Shown: positions 19,268 to 31,390, numbered from the stretch's first letter. The stretch: DNA of 64,000 nt from Heliocidaris erythrogramma (GCA_025617745.1 CM046856.1:36946208-37010207); one strand, 5' to 3'. The notes: generated from the letters alone by a model not told the origin. Made by a program: numbers and translations.

Positions 19268-21624
19268 AGGTGGTCTGTCGTAGTCGACAGACCACCTATT
19301 ATATTCGTCAGAATTTTCTTTCTTTATTTATTATTATTATTTATTTATTTATTTTTATTTTCTCCCACTTTCTTGTTTCCACGAAATCTCAAAAAGTTTT
19401 CCGTCAATGTTCATGACATTTGCGTCTGTCATCAGGTCATATAAGGTCAAGCTCAAAAATCTTTTTCAAGGTCATCAGGTCATCGTGACGTCATCCAGGC
19501 GCCATTTTGTGAAATCACATTATCAATCATATCTTCATAACGAGTCATAAAAAATGAACCATCTTTGACACACATGAAATTCAGGTCAAGGTTCAACATG
19601 AAATGTCATCAAATTCCGCGTGTGCGTCATGACGCGCACGTACACGCGCGTCAAATTTTAAAAATGCTCAAAATCACTTTTTAATCAAATTAGAGTACGG
19701 TTCAGGACATTTTAAGCATTTTAAAATTTTCTTTCCGTGAGCGTCCGCGCGCGCGTTATGCGCACGCGCAGAGCATACAGAACGTAAAACGCCGTTTTAA
19801 TAATAATAATAATAATGGTGGCTTCTTGTATAGCGCTCATGTCCGTCACGTTGTGACGCTCCTGGCGCTTCATTATTACCCCGGTCATTATTACCCCGGT
19901 CATAGCTTATATTAGCAGCCAAATATGTAGCGCTCAAGCATTAGCGCATGGTTTGTCTTCCTGACACTATTCTTGACAATTTCCAACTATTTACAGTCAT
20001 TCTCGACCTTCCATAATGCCACACGCGCGCGTCAAACTTTCAAATTCCAGCGCGCGTCAATGGGCATTCTAATGTAAAAAGTGGTAAAAACATGTCTATC
20101 TAGAATTCGCCATAGCTCCTCAGAATGCCGGGATACCCCCAAATTTCTTTACATATTCTGAAAGCCGGTGAGTTGTACGTTTAAATTCATGCAGAATTTT
20201 ATATGTTCTGACGTCATCATATTTGCATATGAACTCAAAAATATGATTTTGAAAAAAATGATGTCATCATTTTTGAATTCATTTGATAATATTTCAGTAA
20301 TAGGTTGTCGATTTTCTTCCAAATTTTGATATGTTATAGCTGAGACAATTCTCTACAAGACCAGTCCCCACCATTTTTCATTTTGATGACGTCATCATAG
20401 TGAAATTTTCAATCAAAGATGCCATGTAAGAATTTTCCCTATTTGCGTGTTATGTCTATGGAAGATTACTTTTTTTCGAATCATGAATCTACATGACATT
20501 GTTCTCTGAGCAGTATCTCAGTTATTGTTGGTCTATTTCCTTCCAGATTTTAATATGTTGTAGCTGAGACTATAAGCTTTTATAAATTTTTTACTACAAA
20601 ATGGAATTTGAAAATATTTTGGTATATTGGTCAAAGCACTTGCCTCCCATTCCGGTGACCCAGGTTCGATCCCCGGTGGGTCCATAATTTTTTATTTTTT
20701 TTTGCTTATTTTTGCCTTTCATTTTACCATCCTCTTCGACTATTATAACATAAACAATCACAAACCATGTAATAAAATGCCTTATTTTGCATGTTATGTC
20801 TATTAGAAAGTAGTGTGCAGTAGTTTGTGTACAACCCTATGGAAATTGTGATTCCCTGTCGTGTATTAGAGCTATGTGGTTTATCTCCCAAGTATCGTGC
20901 AATATCAAATAGTCCTGTTTGATATCACAATTTCTCAAAATTTTCGTTAGTGCTCAGTCCTAATAAGGTCAAGTTCCCGCATCTTTTTCAACGTCATCAG
21001 ATTATTGTGACGTCATCTAGGCGCCATTTTCTACAAATCAACTTATGGTCGTATCTTCATATTCATTTCTGTTTCATATTTGGCATGGTTAAGGTCAATG
21101 TCATTCCAGTCATGATCATCTTCATGATCATCATCATCACTGTCATCACCATTATCATGATCATTCTTTGCCTTTTGTTTTTTATTTCGTAATTATTGAT
21201 CATGATTCTATCATCTTCTAATTTCACAGTATGCATTATTTTCTCCCATCTTATCTTATATCATGGTTTACCATGCGTATCTTTATATTTCACCTGTCAA
21301 CTTCTCAACAAAATAAAAGATACGGACGACATTACATGCACATCGTTCTGATACGAACGATTGCAGTTCTAAATGTTGTCATGATCATCATTATCGTCAT
21401 TGTTATATGACCATCTTATGATTGTCAACATTGTCATGATTGTTATCTTGCACAAATAATCTCACATCTTACAATGACCGTTTCACATTTTTCTACATTC
21501 CTGTCCTCAAGAAGCATCTCCATTCATGGCATTCTTGACTTCCTGTCTTCAGTTTAGCATTTCCCCATTATTATGATCATCCTAATTACAATCATGATCA
21601 TACAAATTGAAAGACAGACCACCT
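19268..21624. mobile_element. Hairpin-ended 2.36-kb element inside LINE-B
   Basis: It begins AGGTGGTCTGTCG, itself the left half of a palindrome ending at 19297, and ends GACAGACCACCT (21613-21624), so the tips are inverted. It separates the LINE-B RT from its endonuclease. The interior has ACGCGCGT-rich DNA, a (TAA)n run at 19799-19814, a tRNA-like SINE (20590-20690) and TCATCATGATC-rich DNA at 21100-21600. No transposase frame is visible. No clear target duplication. A related minus-strand copy lies at 1-828. Confidence 0.65.
20590..20690 (+). repeat. tRNA-derived SINE-like segment
   Basis: It contains GTCAAAGCACTTGCCTCCCA and the B-box-like GGTTCGATCCC, ending GTGGGTCCA and then a T-rich run. 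No complete cloverleaf can be drawn because the 5' acceptor arm is absent. Same unit as 830-945 in inverse orientation. Confidence 0.55.
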
Positions 21625-21651
21625 AATTCGTCCTCATGACGAATTAAATTT

Positions 21652-22350
21652 CTAGTTATTTTTAGTTTTAACAAAAGGAAAGTTTTTATTATAATAAAAT
21701 TGCATTTTTTTATTAAAATTATCATATGCAACATTTACATTTGTTTGAGTATATACATCATACCATTGTTCATGGGCTAAGTCGATTTTGAATGATTCAA
21801 TATTTTGGGTTGTTTCTTTTCTATACATTTTAGATTTAAACAAATGTCCAGCATTGGTTTTATCGTCACTAGTAACAAAAATTATAAATATTAGAAAATA
21901 TATTATCAATCAAGGTTGCTGAATTATGACATATTCTTGTGGGTTTGTGTATATGAGGGTAACATGCATGAGAGTATATCAGTTGAGAAAAATTTTCAGC
22001 TATTACTGTCATCTAATAAATTAATATTAAAACCTCCCATTGAATATAATTGCTTATTTTCGCGTGAGAATGTTCGAAAGCAATTTTCCAAATCTTCATA
22101 AAATGAATCGATATTACTATTAGGGGGTCTATAACAATAATATTCTTTCCTTGTAAATTTTGAATTTCTATAAAAGATACTTCAGTTTCTTTGAAAGAAA
22201 TATCGGATCGAATTTTAAATTGCAGATTCGTATGTATATAAAATGCTACGCCCCCACCTCTCTTTTTTTCCCTATCCGTTCTAACCATATGATAGTTAAT
22301 ATTTAAATCAAATAAATTGGGTGAATTAGATTGAAGCCAGGTCTCTGTAA
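21652..22350 (-). pseudogene. LINE-B endonuclease fragment
   Basis: On the minus strand 22013-22288 gives REKKRGGGVAFYIHTNLQF, the central APE endonuclease motif, and 21652-21909 gives HLFKSKMYRKETTQ and NVAYDNFNKKMQFYYNKNFP, the usual end of the domain. Two frames are needed. Upstream of 22300 TETW-like coding remains can be followed for a short way only. The roughly 100 residues between here and the RT start are missing. Confidence 0.7.
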
Positions 22351-22560
22351 TACCAATAACTGAAAAGGGGAAATTATCGAGTGTATAAAGAAGTGTTAAA
22401 AAGAATCAAAATTTTTGTTTAAACTCCTAGAGTTAATATGAAGTAAACTAAATTTACCATTTGTATTTTTGAAATTTGAGTTGAAATCCGTAGTCGTATA
22501 GTAATTACTATCAGAGTTTACATTATGTATATCAAAATCTGATCGAGTTGAATCAAACAT

Positions 22561-22989
22561 CATATATATTTATATATACACACAGTATAATGTAAACCTG
22601 GTATCAAAAGTTTCTGTGTGAGAAAATAATGAAATGAAATATGAAATAATAAAGCAAAAAATGATTGAGTGGAACAAATAATGAACATATGGGGTGGAGA
22701 TGATATGGATGGAGATGATACATGAAAAGGGTGGAAAATACTCATCAAAAAGTTATGATAATACATTCAAAGGTCACCTTTGGCACCTTAATAAATTAAA
22801 CTAGAACCAAATTGTTTATTACATTTTCCTTAGAGCATAGAGTTTGTAAATAGCAAGAAAAGGAAAATAATTTAGATCATATCAATTAACAAAGGCATTC
22901 ATAAATCAGTAGTGGAGCGAATTAGAAGAGAAAAAAAAATAATATAAATGTGGCATACACAATTTTTCAGATTCCTTTTACATACTTCA
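22561..22989. other. No gene seen
   Basis: AT-rich sequence with simple-sequence patches and no convincing ORF. Confidence 0.5.
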
Positions 22990-23400
22990 GTGTTCGACTT
23001 TGGTAATATATTTTGTTATCTTGGTATAGTCTACACATCTTTACTTTTTGGTGATGCTGCCCTCATTGTTCTGTCCTTTATAGGGTCAAAGGTCATTTGT
23101 CCATTTCCTGCACTCTTCTGCATTTCTTGACGGATTTCGTTCAAATTGTGCATGAAGGTGTCTCTTGGTGTAATCTAAACACCTATAGTTTTGGGTGATG
23201 CTGCCACCAGTGTCCTGTCTTTTATAGGGTCAAAGGTCATACTTCGGGGGATGGCGTGAGTGGACTCTGCAGGCCACATTTCTGGATGGATTTCTTTCAG
23301 ATTTTGTATGGAGATGTATCTTATACAATCTACAAATTTGTACTTTTTGATAATGCTGCCCTCATTGTTCCATCCTTTATAGGGTCAAAGGTCATATGTC
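22990..23400 (+). repeat. About 160-bp repeat family, right block
   Basis: Two and a half copies of the unit found at 17228-17515: GATGCTGCCCTCATTGTTC, TTTATAGGGTCAAAGGTCAT, then a CTGCA and GATTTCTTTCA stretch. The LINE-B block (17512-22989) appears to have landed within this array. Confidence 0.7.
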
Positions 23401-23537
23401 TGCTCGGTCCCGGCGTCCTTCTACGCAAGGTACGGCCAATCGCTGACTTTAATTTCTGGGCTACTTCGCAAGTCTAGTGGAGGTATTGCCAGACTGCAGA
23501 CTTTTGACAAAGCCCTTCCAGAGGCACCTCTTGAAAG
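23401..23537 (+). pseudogene. DIRS-B fragment, end of RT
   Basis: It aligns by eye with DIRS-D 44378-44512, including AATTTCT(A/G)GGCTAC and CCCTTCCAGAGGCACCTCT. It ends abruptly where the TTAA-type insertion begins; the next DIRS bases resume at 27536. Confidence 0.75.
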
Positions 23538-26500
23538 GGGAATAAAAGGCAACAAACAGCCTATAATCATGTAGATAATTGTCAGCCTATTACAAATATC
23601 TTGAAATTACTCCTATTTGATTATTTAAGAAGGAGAACAGTGTCTCCACTAATTCAGTGTCCTTGCTTGACATTAAAATTAAAATTAAAATTCAAATTCT
23701 TGTTTATTCATTTCCAACAGAAAATAGAAATCATGACATAGTTTACATTCAGTATTATATATATGTATATGTATATAAAAAATAAAGTGAACAAACATTA
23801 TCCCATGGGGGCTGCCATTTTCTTTACAAAGTAATGTCAGAGCAGTTCTATTTGTGAGATACCCACTGACCTATACACTATAGCTACCATGACACTCATG
23901 ATAATAATAAACCATTTTTGTAGTCATGTACATTCAAATGATCCATGAAGATACTTTTGTCATATAACCTATTTGTGTCCAGATATTTGGTTCAGCTGTT
24001 TCTTTTGTTAAGCAGGATTTGGCATGTACTTGTAAGTTGCTTGGTCTGACAAAGGTTTGTCAATTCTTCAAAGAAGTGACAAAGACCTACAACTGCTCTT
24101 ATCACCTGTGCGAGACAATGGGGGTACCAATATGGCTGCCATTTTGCATGGGTGGCTTTAGTTGTACAATAGCTATTCATTATGCAACAAATATAACTAG
24201 TGTTATATTTTTTCCGCAGATATTCAACCGTAATTGCTTTCTTCAACAGATTTTTTTTTTTTTTTACTCTTGCTGATTTCGTCTTCACCCCTTTTTTTTT
24301 CCACAGGTTATACATGTTTACCATTGTTCATCACCTTTCCCCCACAGGCAACTCCTGATGTCATCATTTATCAACCGTTTTTTCCTCATGTATTTTAACC
24401 ACAATTGCTTCCCTCAACAGGACTTCATGTTTCTCTCCTCAATTTGTTCATTACCTTCGTTTTGTTGTTTCATTCATAACATTCATTATATTCATCATTA
24501 GGATACTCATTCTGATGTCATTATTTCACCCTTTTTCCACATCTTAATGTCTTTCCTCAACAGGATGACTTGTTTCGCTCCACAGATTATCTCCAACAGG
24601 ATTTCATGTTTCTCTCCTCAATTTGTTCATTATCATTGTTTTTTCACCTTTCTCTCCACAGCCACACCGGTCCACTTCATTCACAACATTTATTATATTT
24701 ATTATTAGTATACTCATTCTGGTGTCAATATTTCACCTTTTTCCGTATGTATGTTTTAACCTTAATTTCTTTCCTCAGTTTTTTTAGCTCACCTGAGCCT
24801 ATGGCTCGAGTGAGCTATTGCGATGGAAATTTGGCCGTCGTCCGTCGTGCGTCGTCCGTCGTCCGTTAACTTTTTACATTTTCATCTTCTTCTCCAAAAC
24901 CCATGATCGGAATTCAACCAAACTTGGTAGGAATCATCCTTAGGGGTAGGGGACCCAAAGTTGCTAAAATGGTACATGTGGCCCCCAGGGGGGCCCAGGG
25001 GGAGGGCCCCCAATTGTAAAAGCTATGTAAATTTCAAACATCTTCTTCTCCAGAACCAGGCATAGCTCAGACTTGGTATTTTGTATGGAGATACCTCTAT
25101 AGATGAAGAATGAATGTTGTTCATGAAATTTCTCTGAGTGGCCCTATAGGGGCCCTGTGGGGGTAACATACTGGAGGGGGGGGGGGGGGCGCTGCCAGGC
25201 AAAATGTACATTCTGATCTTCTTCTCCAAAACACATGATCGGAATTCAACCAAACTTGGTAGGAATCATCCTTACGGGTAGGGGACCCAAAGTTGCTAAC
25301 TTGTAAAAGCTATGTAAATTTCAAACATCTTCTTCTCCAGAACCAGGCATAGCTCAGACTTGGTATTTTGTATGGAGATACCTCTATAGATGAAGAATGA
25401 ATGTTGTTCATGAAATTTCTCTGAGTGGCCCTATAGGGGCCCTGTGGGGGTAACATACTGGAGGGGGGGGGGCGCTGCCAGGCAAAATGTACATTCTGAT
25501 CTTCTTCTCCAAAACACATGATCGGAATTCAACCAAACTTGGTAGGAATCATCCTTAGGGGTAGGGGACCCAAAGTTGCTAAAATGGTACATGTGGCCCC
25601 TAGGGGGGGGGGGGGGGGGGGCCAGGAGGGCCCCCAATTGTAAAAGCTATGTAAATTTCAAACATCTTCTTCTCCAGAACCAGGCATAGCTCAGACTTGG
25701 TATTGTGTATGGAGATACCTCTATAGATGAAGAATGAATGTTGTTCATGAAATTTCTCTGAATGGCCCTGTAGGGGCCCTGTGGGGGTAACATACTGGAG
25801 GGGGAGGGGGGGGGGGGGGCGCTGCCAGGCAAAATGTACATTCTGATCTTCTCCAAAACACATGATCGGAATTCAACCAAACTTGGTAGGAATCATCCTT
25901 AGGGGTAGGGGATCCAAAGGTGCTAAAATGGTACATGTGGCCCCCAGGGGGCCCATGGGGAGAGCCCCCAAGTGTAAAAGCTATGTAAATTTCAAACATC
26001 TTCTTCTCCAGAACCAGGCATAGCTCAGACTTGGTATTGTGTATGGAGATACCTCTATAGATGAAGAATGAATGTTGTTCATGAAATTTCTCTGAATGGC
26101 CCTGTAGGGGCCCTGTGGGGGTAACATACTGGAGGGGGGGGGCGCTGCCAGGCAAAATGTACATTCTGATCTTCTCCAAAACACATGATCGGAATTCAAC
26201 CTTCTCCAGAACCAGGAATAGCTCAGACTTGGTATTGTGTATGGAGATTTTTTTCTGGGTGGCCCTATAGGGGGTCTGTGGGGGTAACATACTGGAGGGG
26301 GGGGGGGGGGGGCAAGTTGTCCGCCATCCATAAACTTTTTACATTTTCAGCTTCTCCAAAACCCATGATTGGAATTTAACCGAACTTGGTAGGAAGCTCA
26401 GACTTGGTATTGTGTATAGAGATACCTCTATAGATGAAGAATGAAAGTTGTTCATGTGCTAGAGAGAACATGCACCAGATGTGAATTGATCCACCTCAGG

Positions 26501-27535
26501 TGAGCATCGTGCCCCCTGGGGCTCTTGTCTTTTTACAAAATGGCAGCCCCCATGGGATAATATCTAGCAAGAAATCTGCAAACTTTAGCACGACGCAAAA
26601 TCCTCGTTTGGAATACCTATACCCCAGTTTGGAATCTGCCTCTCTTCTCTTCGCCCAGCAGGAGGACATAAAGGCAAAGCTTTTAAACACCTGTTTATTG
26701 ACACTGGCCTAATCTCACCAGCAGCTCATGGCCACAGGGAGACACGTGCACGTGCATATATACGGTGGACGGATCACCGAAATACTGCCGACAGGACGCA
26801 ATACGTTCGCGATAAAAATTTAGTTTTGCACATATTTTATAATTAGATCAATTATGAGCCTTTTCGGATGAAAGATTAATAGATCCTATTTTTAAGCACA
26901 ATTTCCAACAGAAATCCAATCCTGCTTGTACTGTACATCAACATACGAACTAATGATGATCGCAACTATAATATCATATCAATGCACGAGTAAAGGCATA
27001 TCTTGCATGCTTATGGCATATGACTCTTACTTCACCAGCTGACACACTCAGCTCTCGGTTATATTCATGTATTTTCCTTATTTCGGGGTCGATTTTTTTC
27101 GTTCGAATTTGAAAACGGATCACCATTAATTGAAATCTGTAAATAGAATATTCATTTGAAAACTTTATAAAAACTGGAGGAAATTGAGTTTACTCTGAAT
27201 GGTCAACCACAGGCAGAGATCTCTATCATGCTCTTACGTAATGTGACAGCTGTTGCTGTCATTAAACCCTGGCTTGCCACGCGTCGATAGAAAGTTATCC
27301 CACTGTGGGGATTAATATGTTTGGGAATGCAACCACCAGAATCTCAAATGAGCATTTTCGTAATCGGGGTATAAACCCCCATTTTGGGCCATGAAAATGG
27401 GGGTTGCTTTCAAACGGGGGATTGACGGCATGATGAGAGACTGTTCTCCTTACTGAGTAATCAAGATATTTTGAACAGGTTGACAATTTTCCACATGATT
27501 ATCAGCTAATGTATGTTGAGTTTCATTCTCCTTTA
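23538..27535. mobile_element. 4-kb insertion with AAAGGGGAAT-type ends
   Basis: The left tip AAAGGGGAATAAAAGGCAAC and the complement of the right tip AAAGGAGAATGAAACTCAAC agree at 16 of 20 places. They are flanked by TTGA on the left and TTAA on the right, consistent with a decayed TTAA duplication. It interrupts the DIRS-B homology exactly. Inside are a LINE-like tail (23692-23790), an inverted pair CCCATGGGGGCTGCCATTTT (about 23810-23830 and 26536-26556) and the 320-bp array. 23830-24786 and 26563-27500 show no gene. No transposase found. Confidence 0.6.
24787..26510 (+). repeat. About five tandem 280-350 bp units with GCTCACCTGAG ends
   Basis: The array starts AGCTCACCTGAG and ends CCTCAGGTGAGC, inverted tips. 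The unit starts (about 24872, 25200, 25483, 25830, 26152) share TTCTTCTCCAAAACACATGA, GGTAGGAATCATCCTTAGG, CCTCTATAGATGAAGAATGA and a G tract of varying length. Later units are shortened. No protein is encoded; proline-rich minus-strand frames are artefacts of the G runs. Confidence 0.9.
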
Positions 27536-28390
27536 AGTTCTTTTCGCCGAGCGTTGACTCCCCCAGAGTATGGATTCCATTCCTGAGGGAGATCATCAGA
27601 CGTTTTCTTGCCCCCGGGGCAGACGAAATGTTTCTTGCTCGAGGCAAGCCTCTCTGCTCCCATCTTCAGTATCCATCTCGACGGATGCGTCCCTTCTGGA
27701 CTGGGGCGGCCACTGCAGGCCTGTTTTCGGGGGACTGGTCTCTTCTGCACACCATTCCCCATATCAATTGCTGGAAATGCTGGCGGCATTCATGTCACTC
27801 CACCATTTCAAGCGCACGATTAAGGGGCAATCCGTGCTTATCCTTACGGACAACACCACGGTTACTGCCTACATCGATCGTCAGGGTGGATCTTGCTCAG
27901 TTATGGAGGTGGTGTCGACGAACGACAGTGTCCCAATTGCCTCCTACATTTCCGGACAAGAAAATCTTAGCAGACTTTCTGTCCCAGGGCAAGTGTCTCC
28001 CATCCGAGTGGTCCATCTATCAGGAGGTTTGCGATCTTCTCCTGTCCCTTCTGGATGGACAGACGTTTCCGTTCCCGCTGGGGCCAGACCTGGTGTCTCA
28101 GCCCTGTACATGACATGACTTGGGTGCCGCTAGAGATTGATCTGTCCGCGACCGCTCTCAACCACTGTCTTCTGAGGGTTTTGCTCTCGGGTACAGGACC
28201 CGGAGGCTTAGGCACTCGATGCCTTTGCTTTCCATTGGGGACACTTCGGGGTATGCTTTCACTCCATCTCCTTTGATCCCTCATGTCCTGACCGAGGGAA
28301 ATCTTGGTTTCCCCTACTCCTGTCCCTCCTGGATGGACAGACATTTCCGTTCCCGTACACCAAACATTGAGACAGCCGGACAACAGGATC
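27536..28390 (+). pseudogene. DIRS-B fragment, RNase H region
   Basis: It aligns with DIRS-D 44525-45190. Across frames one can read the RNase H signatures STDASLLDWGGH, ILTDNTTVTAYIDRQGG and SYISGQENL, with several frameshifts. A short block ending CCTGGATGGACAGAC is duplicated (28047-28070 and 28324-28345). Similarity ends near 28390. Confidence 0.8.
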
Positions 28391-28609
28391 TTTCATTCAG
28401 GTTTAACTCTTGAAATTTGTATTCAAAATCATGCAGTTACAAATCTGGTACTTATGGTCAGTGAACTACATGTAGCATTAATAACAATGTAACCTAGAGT
28501 CTATTTATAATATTCAATTAAATTTAATACATTAATGCTGCTTCTATGTATGTGTTGAAATCATGACAAAAGTATGCAACAGATTGCACCATTTAAAATG
28601 TAAAATTTT

Positions 28610-28722
28610 CAAGGCTCCCTACCGTGGAAGGGGGGACACCCCCCTTCCATACCTTCCCCCTCGGTGGCTTTGCTCCCTTGCAATGTCTCACTCTAAACTC
28701 TCACTCAAGGTTGGCAGCCCTG
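28610..28722. repeat. Right end of the hAT-like element
   Basis: It ends GTTGGCAGCCCTG, the inverse of the tip at 16791, and is preceded by CTCTAAACTCTCACTCAAG. 28391-28609 shows no gene. Confidence 0.45.
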
Positions 28723-29077
28723 CAAAGGTGGAGCTAAATGTCAAAAGATGGGGATATAAGCACTCTGGCTAGGCCTAGAGATATAGTACGGGACTAAAAC
28801 TGCCAATGAGGACAGCAAAAAATATAGTCGGGGGTTAAGGATAGTACAGGGTTAACAAAAATAATCAAGTGTAAAAAGCCTATTAGTTACAATGGTATTA
28901 CTTATTTAACACTCAATTTGTATATTGAAATAAGATTTGACTTCATTATATCGAAGGTGATAGGTCTCTTCATGATTTTTATTCTTTGTATTAAACTCAT
29001 TATTTAAAAAATATTTTTATGATCAAATTTTTTTCCATGATGGTTAAATTTTCTAATTTAACAATATTTTCATAATA
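28723..29077. other. No gene seen
   Basis: It contains AGTACGGGACTAAAA and GATAGTACAGGGTTAAC words related to 16601-16749, then AT-rich DNA. Confidence 0.5.
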
Positions 29078-29254
29078 CAGTCAACCTCGCCCAAGTTGAC
29101 ATCGCACAAGTCAAAAAATCGGCTCAGACGAAGAAAAACTTGTATAGATATCAACATGTGTTAATTTTATTTAGTCGAAAATCGAAATCAAGTCGAAAAC
29201 CGCGTAAGGATTTTTTTTTTGTCCCTTTGGATTCGACTTAGGCGAGGTTGACTG
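29078..29254. mobile_element. 177-bp pogo/Tigger-like MITE
   Basis: The ends CAGTCAACCTCGCCCAAGT and CTTAGGCGAGGTTGACTG are inverted repeats and are flanked by TA on both sides (29076-29077 and 29255-29256). CAGT tips and TA duplication fit the pogo branch of Tc1/mariner. No coding capacity. Confidence 0.82.
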
Positions 29255-29466
29255 TAATCATTTTTTCCCCTCCATAATTGACCAGTTGTTGAATTGCAAT
29301 GTTCCTTCTATATATAGATATAGATATATCTGTGAAAACATTGCCTCCTCTAATTCCTTTTAATGATACTTTTTCACTATTCTACATGTAACATGGTTTT
29401 GACTTCTGGAATCTTAGCAGTGCTTGTATTCATTGTGAACCTATTGTTTTTATCATTCCCCTTCAG

Positions 29467-29805
29467 ATTCTGGTGTACAGAAAGTCTTTGTCGATGGCAG
29501 CGAGCTAGTAGAGATTCCTTTCCCTTTTCCGCCCACTTCAACCCAAGTTCGAGCCACGACCCACATACGAACCATACCTGGCTGTGGTATAGGTGTCATA
29601 CGAACCAAAATTCCAGATGAGCCATTCTTCATAATAACGTTCCGGACAGAAATCGGAGGTGATGCGCTGCTAAAGCTCGATGTTACACTTTCTGAATATG
29701 ACCGGTACTTCTTCTTGGATCACCCTGCAATCTGGATGGAGACCTATGACTATTTGGAGTGGGCAGAAAGCTTTATCTTAAACGTGACATCACAATGCAA
29801 CAGAG
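29467..29805 (+). CDS. Receptor exon: CUB-like domain 1
   Basis: The acceptor CCCCTTCAG precedes 29467 and the donor GTACTT follows 29805. 339 bp, phase 1 at both ends, open throughout (113 residues). It reads VQKVFVDGSELVEIPFPFPP, IPGCGIGVI, ITFRTEIGGDALLKLDV, IWMETYDY and ends SFILNVTSQC. Length, two spaced cysteines and alternating beta-strand pattern resemble a diverged CUB domain, and it matches the pattern of the 31441/31901 exon pair (GCSIGI, then ESC). NVT is a glycosylation site. CUB assignment is inference; the exon itself is well supported. Confidence 0.8.
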
Positions 29806-30619
29806 GTACTTTCATTTGTGTGACAGAGATGAGTGAAAGGTTGTGATTTTATGGCCTGTAAAACCCTGTGCCAATCAAGGACTTAGGCCAACCGCAGACT
29901 ATATACGATCTGACTACGATCCAATAGTATATGATTTGAACATTCAAACATGTAAAATCTAAGTGATCGACATTCTGAATAGCCGTGAATAATGAAATAA
30001 ATATTTTGGGAGGTTGCAAGCTTCCTCGTATGAGGAAAAGCCGGCTATGAATCATTGTGATGTCAGAACAATCATGCAATTGTCTACGATTTTATGATGA
30101 TTTGACATTTGTTCCAAATAGAAGTCTTACAATGCACTACAATTTAGATTGTAGTATTCTCATCATCATTCAGAGCTTCAATAAAGAAGATTTTGATTTT
30201 TAAATTTCAATATCTAATGTAATTGCGATTTCTTTAAAAATCAGGTCGCAGTCGTATCGTTCAGAGCTTTAAAGATATTTATATGCTCAAGACAAGCCCG
30301 GCATATCTTCTTGACACAAGCCTGTAAGAGCCTATCGCACAGGTTCAGATTTTTATCAGCGTTGACAGAATGCTGTTCGGCTAATTATTGAATTTACAGA
30401 AACCAGTGGTTGCATAATGAACACTGGTTTAACATCTCTTTGCTGGCAGTTTCTGTGTTTGCTGTTTCCATTGGCTTGAATTTTTTTAAATTGAAAAAAG
30501 AAAAATTATTATTGTTTAAAAGGACTGACATCCTTTGTACAGCTAGCATAAGAGAAATTCATGTTTTACTAAAGGTCCGCACAAACTGAATGTGTTCTGA
30601 ATGTTTGTTCCCTTTGCAG

Positions 30620-30739
30620 GTAACATAGGGTATTGTAGCCAAGAATCATGTGAGCATGGTAGCCTGTGTACTTCTCTGCAGGGCGGTGGTTATACTTGTC
30701 AGTGCCAAGTGGGCTTTGCTGGAATCAGATGCACTGATG
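30620..30739 (+). CDS. Receptor exon: EGF domain 1
   Basis: The acceptor TTTGCAG precedes it and the donor GTAAAT follows. 120 bp, phase 1-1. Six cysteines in the EGF order: YCSQESCEHGSLC then YTCQCQVGFAGIRC. Small disulfide-bonded extracellular module, probably a spacer or ligand contact. Confidence 0.92.
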
Positions 30740-30805
30740 GTAAATTAATATCGCTTCTCTTTCTTTTTTTTTAACTGAAGGAAGAATAATACAGTAATGA
30801 TAATA

Positions 30806-31195
30806 ATTCTTTCAATTCAATTCAATTCATTTCAGTTTATTGATAAAATGACCTTGTAGAAACAGTCCACAGACTGATACTTGCAAAGTTCACATAGTTC
30901 CATAATAAAGAAAATTACATAAAATAGTGACGGAAATTGACGGAACAAAATTAAACTTTGAAGGTAGAGGTTTGCATGGTGGTAATGATAACGTTGAGAA
31001 GGCTTACGGTTCACTGTGTGGTTAGTCCTGAAAAGGACTTCACACTTTCAAGAAAGATTACTTCTACATTCTCTTACTTTCTATCTCGCCTTTCCATTTC
31101 TTCTCCTCTTAACTTTCTCTTTCTTCTTATTACTCAACAGTCCTTTCCAGGACTAACCACATGGTGACCCGTAACCCTTCTCAATGTTAAAATTA
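30806..31195 (-). repeat. LINE tail in an intron
   Basis: The tip (ATTGAATTGAATTGAA on the minus strand, then CAATAAACTGAAATG reading inward from about 30846) and the downstream TTTATTGATAA...CTTGTA(G/A)AAACAGTCC stretch match the LINE-A 3' end at 985-1080. Further right lies an inverted pair around GGTTAGTCCTG (31021) and CAGGACTAACC (31148). Confidence 0.6.
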
Positions 31196-31320
31196 AACTT
31201 GAAATTGAATAGGAAGCATTTGAAAATCATTAGAAATATTGTTCTTTAAAAGTGAGGATAAACATAAACAGTTTTTTGATGTTATGAATTAAGGACAGAC
31301 ACAAGGAGAAAAAATGACAC

Positions 31321-31390
31321 GAGAGAGAGAGAGAGAGAGAGGGGGAAGCAAGAGAAAGAGCAAGGAAAGAGAAAGAGAAAGAAGAAAATC
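31321..31390. repeat. GA-rich microsatellite
   Basis: (GA)n from about 31321 to 31340 followed by GAAAGAGAAAG repeats, within an intron just upstream of the 31441 exon. Confidence 0.85.

Noticed and set aside
24002-24290. Small ORFs on both strands (85 and 110 codons)
   Set aside because: No splice-consistent borders, no domain, low-complexity T-rich ends; they overlap on opposite strands.
25023-26331. Several proline-rich minus-strand ORFs
   Set aside because: They come from repeated G runs in a non-coding tandem array; frames differ between units with tract length.
29363-29466. Upstream extension with Met start and hydrophobic stretch before the first receptor exon
   Set aside because: It is in a different reading frame from the exon and is separated by a good polypyrimidine tract and AG.
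31021-31160. Inverted GGTTAGTCCTG / CAGGACTAACC pair as a histone-type terminator
   Set aside because: The arms are over 100 bases apart with no histone gene nearby; it is more likely part of a dispersed repeat.
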